Position numbers and translations under genes: made by a program. Shown here in pieces: positions 4,466 through 6,892 of a stretch of DNA of 6,892 bases; the first letter of the stretch is position 1; each line of letters begins with the position of its first letter. The stretch covers positions 1-6,892 of the forward strand of contig CANGXE010000080.1 of NCBI GenBank assembly GCA_947457525.1, in the 5' to 3' direction. The notes under the pieces are model-generated. The model searched no databases and was not told the origin of the DNA. It saw only the letters and a program-made list of their open reading frames with translations. This stretch comes from Bacteroidota bacterium (GTDB lineage Bacteria > Bacteroidota > Bacteroidia > Chitinophagales > LD1).

Positions 4466-6892
4466 ATGCAACATTTTTTAGTCGGGTTATGTATGCTCTG
4501 CTGTTTATTCGTTTCTGCTCAAAAAGAAACCTATTGGCAGCAAGAAGTGAATTATAAGATTGATGTAAGCCTAAACGACACTACGCACGTTTTGACGGGT
4601 TTCATAAGTATGGGATATATCAACCACTCTCCTGATACACTAAAAGAAATTCTCATTCATCTATGGCCAAATGCTTACCGCGACCACACCACTCCCCTCG
4701 CCAAGCAAATGCTTGAAAATGGCAAAAAGACATTCCACTTCAGCAAACCCAACCAACGCGGCTTTATAGACAAGATTGATTTCAAACTCAATGCAGAGGT
4801 TTGCCGCTGGAACTTTGAACCCAACACAAAAGAGATAGCTCGTGTAAAACTCAACGAGCCGCTTGCTCCGGGTGAAACGGTGACCATAGCCACACCATTT
4901 CGAGTAAAGTTACCCAACACGTTCTCTCGACTTGGTCACATTGACCAGAGCTATCAAATCACACAATGGTATCCCAAACCTGCTGTGTATGACCGAAAAG
5001 GTTGGCATGCTATGCCTTATCTCGACCAAGGTGAATTCTACAGCGAGTACGGCAGCTTTGACGTGAGCATTACTTTGCCTAAAAACTATGTAGTCGGTGC
5101 TACAGGAGATTTGCAAACACCGGAAGAACAAGCATGGATAGATTCTATTGCCGACGCCACAAAAAAATTGAAAGCCTACGGTGCAGATATGAAGTTCCCG
5201 GCTTCATCACCTACTCAAAAAACTATTCGCTTTACACAACAAAACATTCACGACTTTGCTTGGTTTGCTGACAAACGATATCACATACTCAAGGACACAG
5301 TCACGTTACCAAATTCCGGCAAGGTAGTCACCACCTATTCGCTTTTTACCAATAACCAAGCTGATATCTGGAACAAAGCTCCCGGCTATTTGCACGATGC
5401 TATTTATCATTACAGTAAATATTTAGGCGATTACCCCTACAATCAAGTGACTGCACTCGATGGCACCATCAGCGCTGGTGGGGGTATGGAATATCCGAAC
5501 GTTACTATAATTGGAGAAGAAAAAGATGACATCGGATTAGATGTGGTGATTACCCACGAAGTGGGACATAACTGGTTTTATGGATTACTTGGCTCTAACG
5601 AGCGCGAACATGGATGGATGGACGAAGGGCTAAATTCCTATTATGAAAACCGCTACGTAAAAGCAAAATATCCTAATCAAAAAATATTTAATGGGCTTCC
5701 AGTTTTTGTTCGAAAATTTTTAGACATCAATCAATATCACAGTACTTACCTCAATGATTTTGGCTATCAAGTTTTAGCGAGAGAGAATGAAGACCAACCG
5801 CTCAATTTACATTCCACAGATTTCACTGATATGAACTATGGTGCAACAGTCTATGGCAAAACTTCACTGCTATTTAATTACTTGGAAGCGTACTTAGGCA
5901 CTGCACTATTTGACACTTGCATGAAAACTTATTACGAAAAATTTAAGTATAAACATCCTCAACCGGAAGACCTCCGCGCGGTGCTAGAAGAAACCTCCGG
6001 CAAAAAACTCAATTGGCTTTTTGATGAGCTTATCAACACCAACAAAAAAATAGATTACAGCATTAAACGCATCTTTAAAAAAAGAAACACCCCAAGTATC
6101 ATCTTAAAAAACAAAGCGGAGATTTCTTCGCCTGTTATGATCGCCTACATCAAGCGCGACTCGGTGTTGAGTACCGAATGGATTGCAGGATTTGAGGGAG
6201 AGAAAACCATATTAACCAACATTCCGGAGGGCGCAGATAAAGTTAATATTGACCCGTGGTTAGCCATGCCGGAAGTGAACCGAAGAAACAATGCTTATAA
6301 ACTTAGCAAGCCATTTCCTAAAATAGAAAAATTGAAGTTTCAATTTTTAGGTGCTGCCGAAAATCAAGATCGAACTCAAGTATTTTTTGCGCCTTATTTA
6401 GGATGGAACAACTACGATAAAACGCAAGTGGGATTGATGCTTTACAGTCCGTTTTTACCTACGCGCAAGTTCAATTATTTCCTAGCCCCTGCCATTGGTA
6501 CCGGTTCAAGACAATTTATAGGAATAGGCAATGTGAACTACACATTCTTCCCCGATCAAACGGTGCAACGATTTACTGTAGGTGTGTCGGGCAAACGTTT
6601 TTCGTATTTACTCTTTCCACAAAATTTGACAATTAATAAAATTGAACCATTCGCGCATATCATTTTCAAAAAGAAAAATGCCCGCAGTCCATTTTCACAC
6701 GAAATAAAAATACGTTCTGCATTGTTATGGTTGGGAAGATTGAACAATAACAATCAACCATTTTACGAAAACTATTACATCAATGAATTGAGCTATTTGT
6801 TTAAACGTGAAAGCACACTTCATCCTTTTCAAGTCAACGCTACTGTGCGCCAAGGCGACAACTTTTTAGCCTTACAAGCCGAAGGTAAATTC
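4466..6892 (+). CDS. Secreted M1-family zinc metallopeptidase fused to a putative outer-membrane beta-barrel (3' end outside window)
   Basis: The frame is open from ATG 4466 through the last base, giving 809 residues with no stop. Residues 1-18 form a signal peptide (hydrophobic core 4-16, cleavage likely at 'VSA|QK'). An M1-type N-terminal beta domain follows to about residue 250. The catalytic domain has substrate-binding 'GGGMEYPN' (338-345), 'HEVGH' (364-368) with zinc ligands H364 and H368 and general base E365, the third ligand E387 in 'WMDEGLNSYYE' at the exact HEXXH-18-E spacing, and likely catalytic Y463 in 'TVYGKTSLLFNYLEAYLG'. It should therefore be an active aminopeptidase-like enzyme. 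Residues 530-620 look like a small beta domain. From about 630 the sequence alternates hydrophobic and polar residues with aromatic girdles ('FFAPYLGWNNYDKTQVGLML', 639-658), as in outer-membrane barrels. This would anchor the enzyme at the outer membrane, though the side it faces is not evident. The peptidase call is secure; the barrel is inference. Confidence 0.93.
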   Translation, partial: MQHFLVGLCMLCCLFVSAQKETYWQQEVNYKIDVSLNDTTHVLTGFISMGYINHSPDTLKEILIHLWPNAYRDHTTPLAKQMLENGKKTFHFSKPNQRGFIDKIDFKLNAEVCRWNFEPNTKEIARVKLNEPLAPGETVTIATPFRVKLPNTFSRLGHIDQSYQITQWYPKPAVYDRKGWHAMPYLDQGEFYSEYGSFDVSITLPKNYVVGATGDLQTPEEQAWIDSIADATKKLKAYGADMKFPASSPTQKTIRFTQQNIHDFAWFADKRYHILKDTVTLPNSGKVVTTYSLFTNNQADIWNKAPGYLHDAIYHYSKYLGDYPYNQVTALDGTISAGGGMEYPNVTIIGEEKDDIGLDVVITHEVGHNWFYGLLGSNEREHGWMDEGLNSYYENRYVKAKYPNQKIFNGLPVFVRKFLDINQYHSTYLNDFGYQVLARENEDQPLNLHSTDFTDMNYGATVYGKTSLLFNYLEAYLGTALFDTCMKTYYEKFKYKHPQPEDLRAVLEETSGKKLNWLFDELINTNKKIDYSIKRIFKKRNTPSIILKNKAEISSPVMIAYIKRDSVLSTEWIAGFEGEKTILTNIPEGADKVNIDPWLAMPEVNRRNNAYKLSKPFPKIEKLKFQFLGAAENQDRTQVFFAPYLGWNNYDKTQVGLMLYSPFLPTRKFNYFLAPAIGTGSRQFIGIGNVNYTFFPDQTVQRFTVGVSGKRFSYLLFPQNLTINKIEPFAHIIFKKKNARSPFSHEIKIRSALLWLGRLNNNNQPFYENYYINELSYLFKRESTLHPFQVNATVRQGDNFLALQAEGKF

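Noticed and set aside
4466..4519. Possible lipoprotein signal (cysteines at residues 9, 12 and 13) for the peptidase
   Set aside because: The cysteines lie within the hydrophobic core and lack a proper L-x-x-C lipobox; the 'VSA|QK' site fits ordinary signal peptidase cleavage.
4675..5131. Two minus-strand open frames (4675-4920 and 4910-5131) within the peptidase gene
   Set aside because: The plus strand carries an uninterrupted M1 peptidase frame with conserved motifs; these are shadows.
6556..6753. Minus-strand open frame of 65 codons inside the barrel region
   Set aside because: Antisense to the continuous peptidase frame, without motifs or start-site support.

Overview
The window looks like chromosomal DNA of a Bacteroidota (Bacteroidetes) bacterium of moderate to low GC content. 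The evidence is a compact AroE with the 'HSFSK' and 'LHLQAEESW.IWN' signatures of that phylum, a secreted M1 peptidase whose signal peptide ends in 'VSA|QK', the near absence of Shine-Dalgarno sequences, and perfect copies of the Bacteroidetes -7 promoter box TAnnTTTG. I see no insertion sequence, CRISPR array, phage gene or tRNA/rRNA. The content is mostly housekeeping.

Layout. (1) Positions 1-1268, plus strand: the C-terminal half of an RmuC-family protein, cut by the window edge, followed after 3 bases by a four-helix membrane protein I do not recognise. (2) Positions 1229-4178, minus strand: a likely operon, read right to left, of a 12-repeat TPR protein, a DedA/VTT-family membrane protein and shikimate dehydrogenase (aroE). 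The aroE stop codon lies inside the end of the convergent membrane-protein gene, because AroE carries an unusual 34-residue tail. (3) Positions 4179-4465: a divergent intergenic region. It holds a candidate small RNA of about 80 nt with a perfect -7 box, an internal 10-bp stem-loop and a strong intrinsic terminator. (4) Positions 4466-6892, plus strand: a long reading frame, open to the window end. It encodes a secreted M1-family zinc metallopeptidase with all catalytic residues, followed by what looks like the start of an outer-membrane beta-barrel.

How the genes fit together. TPR-dedA-aroE are packed tightly enough (37 bases, then 0 bases) to be co-transcribed. DedA proteins are implicated in recycling the carrier lipid undecaprenyl phosphate, while AroE feeds aromatic amino acid synthesis, so the grouping is probably shared expression rather than one pathway. 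The best candidates for something undescribed are the small RNA (or attenuated leader) in front of the peptidase gene and the peptidase/beta-barrel fusion. I could not match the RNA to any class I know.
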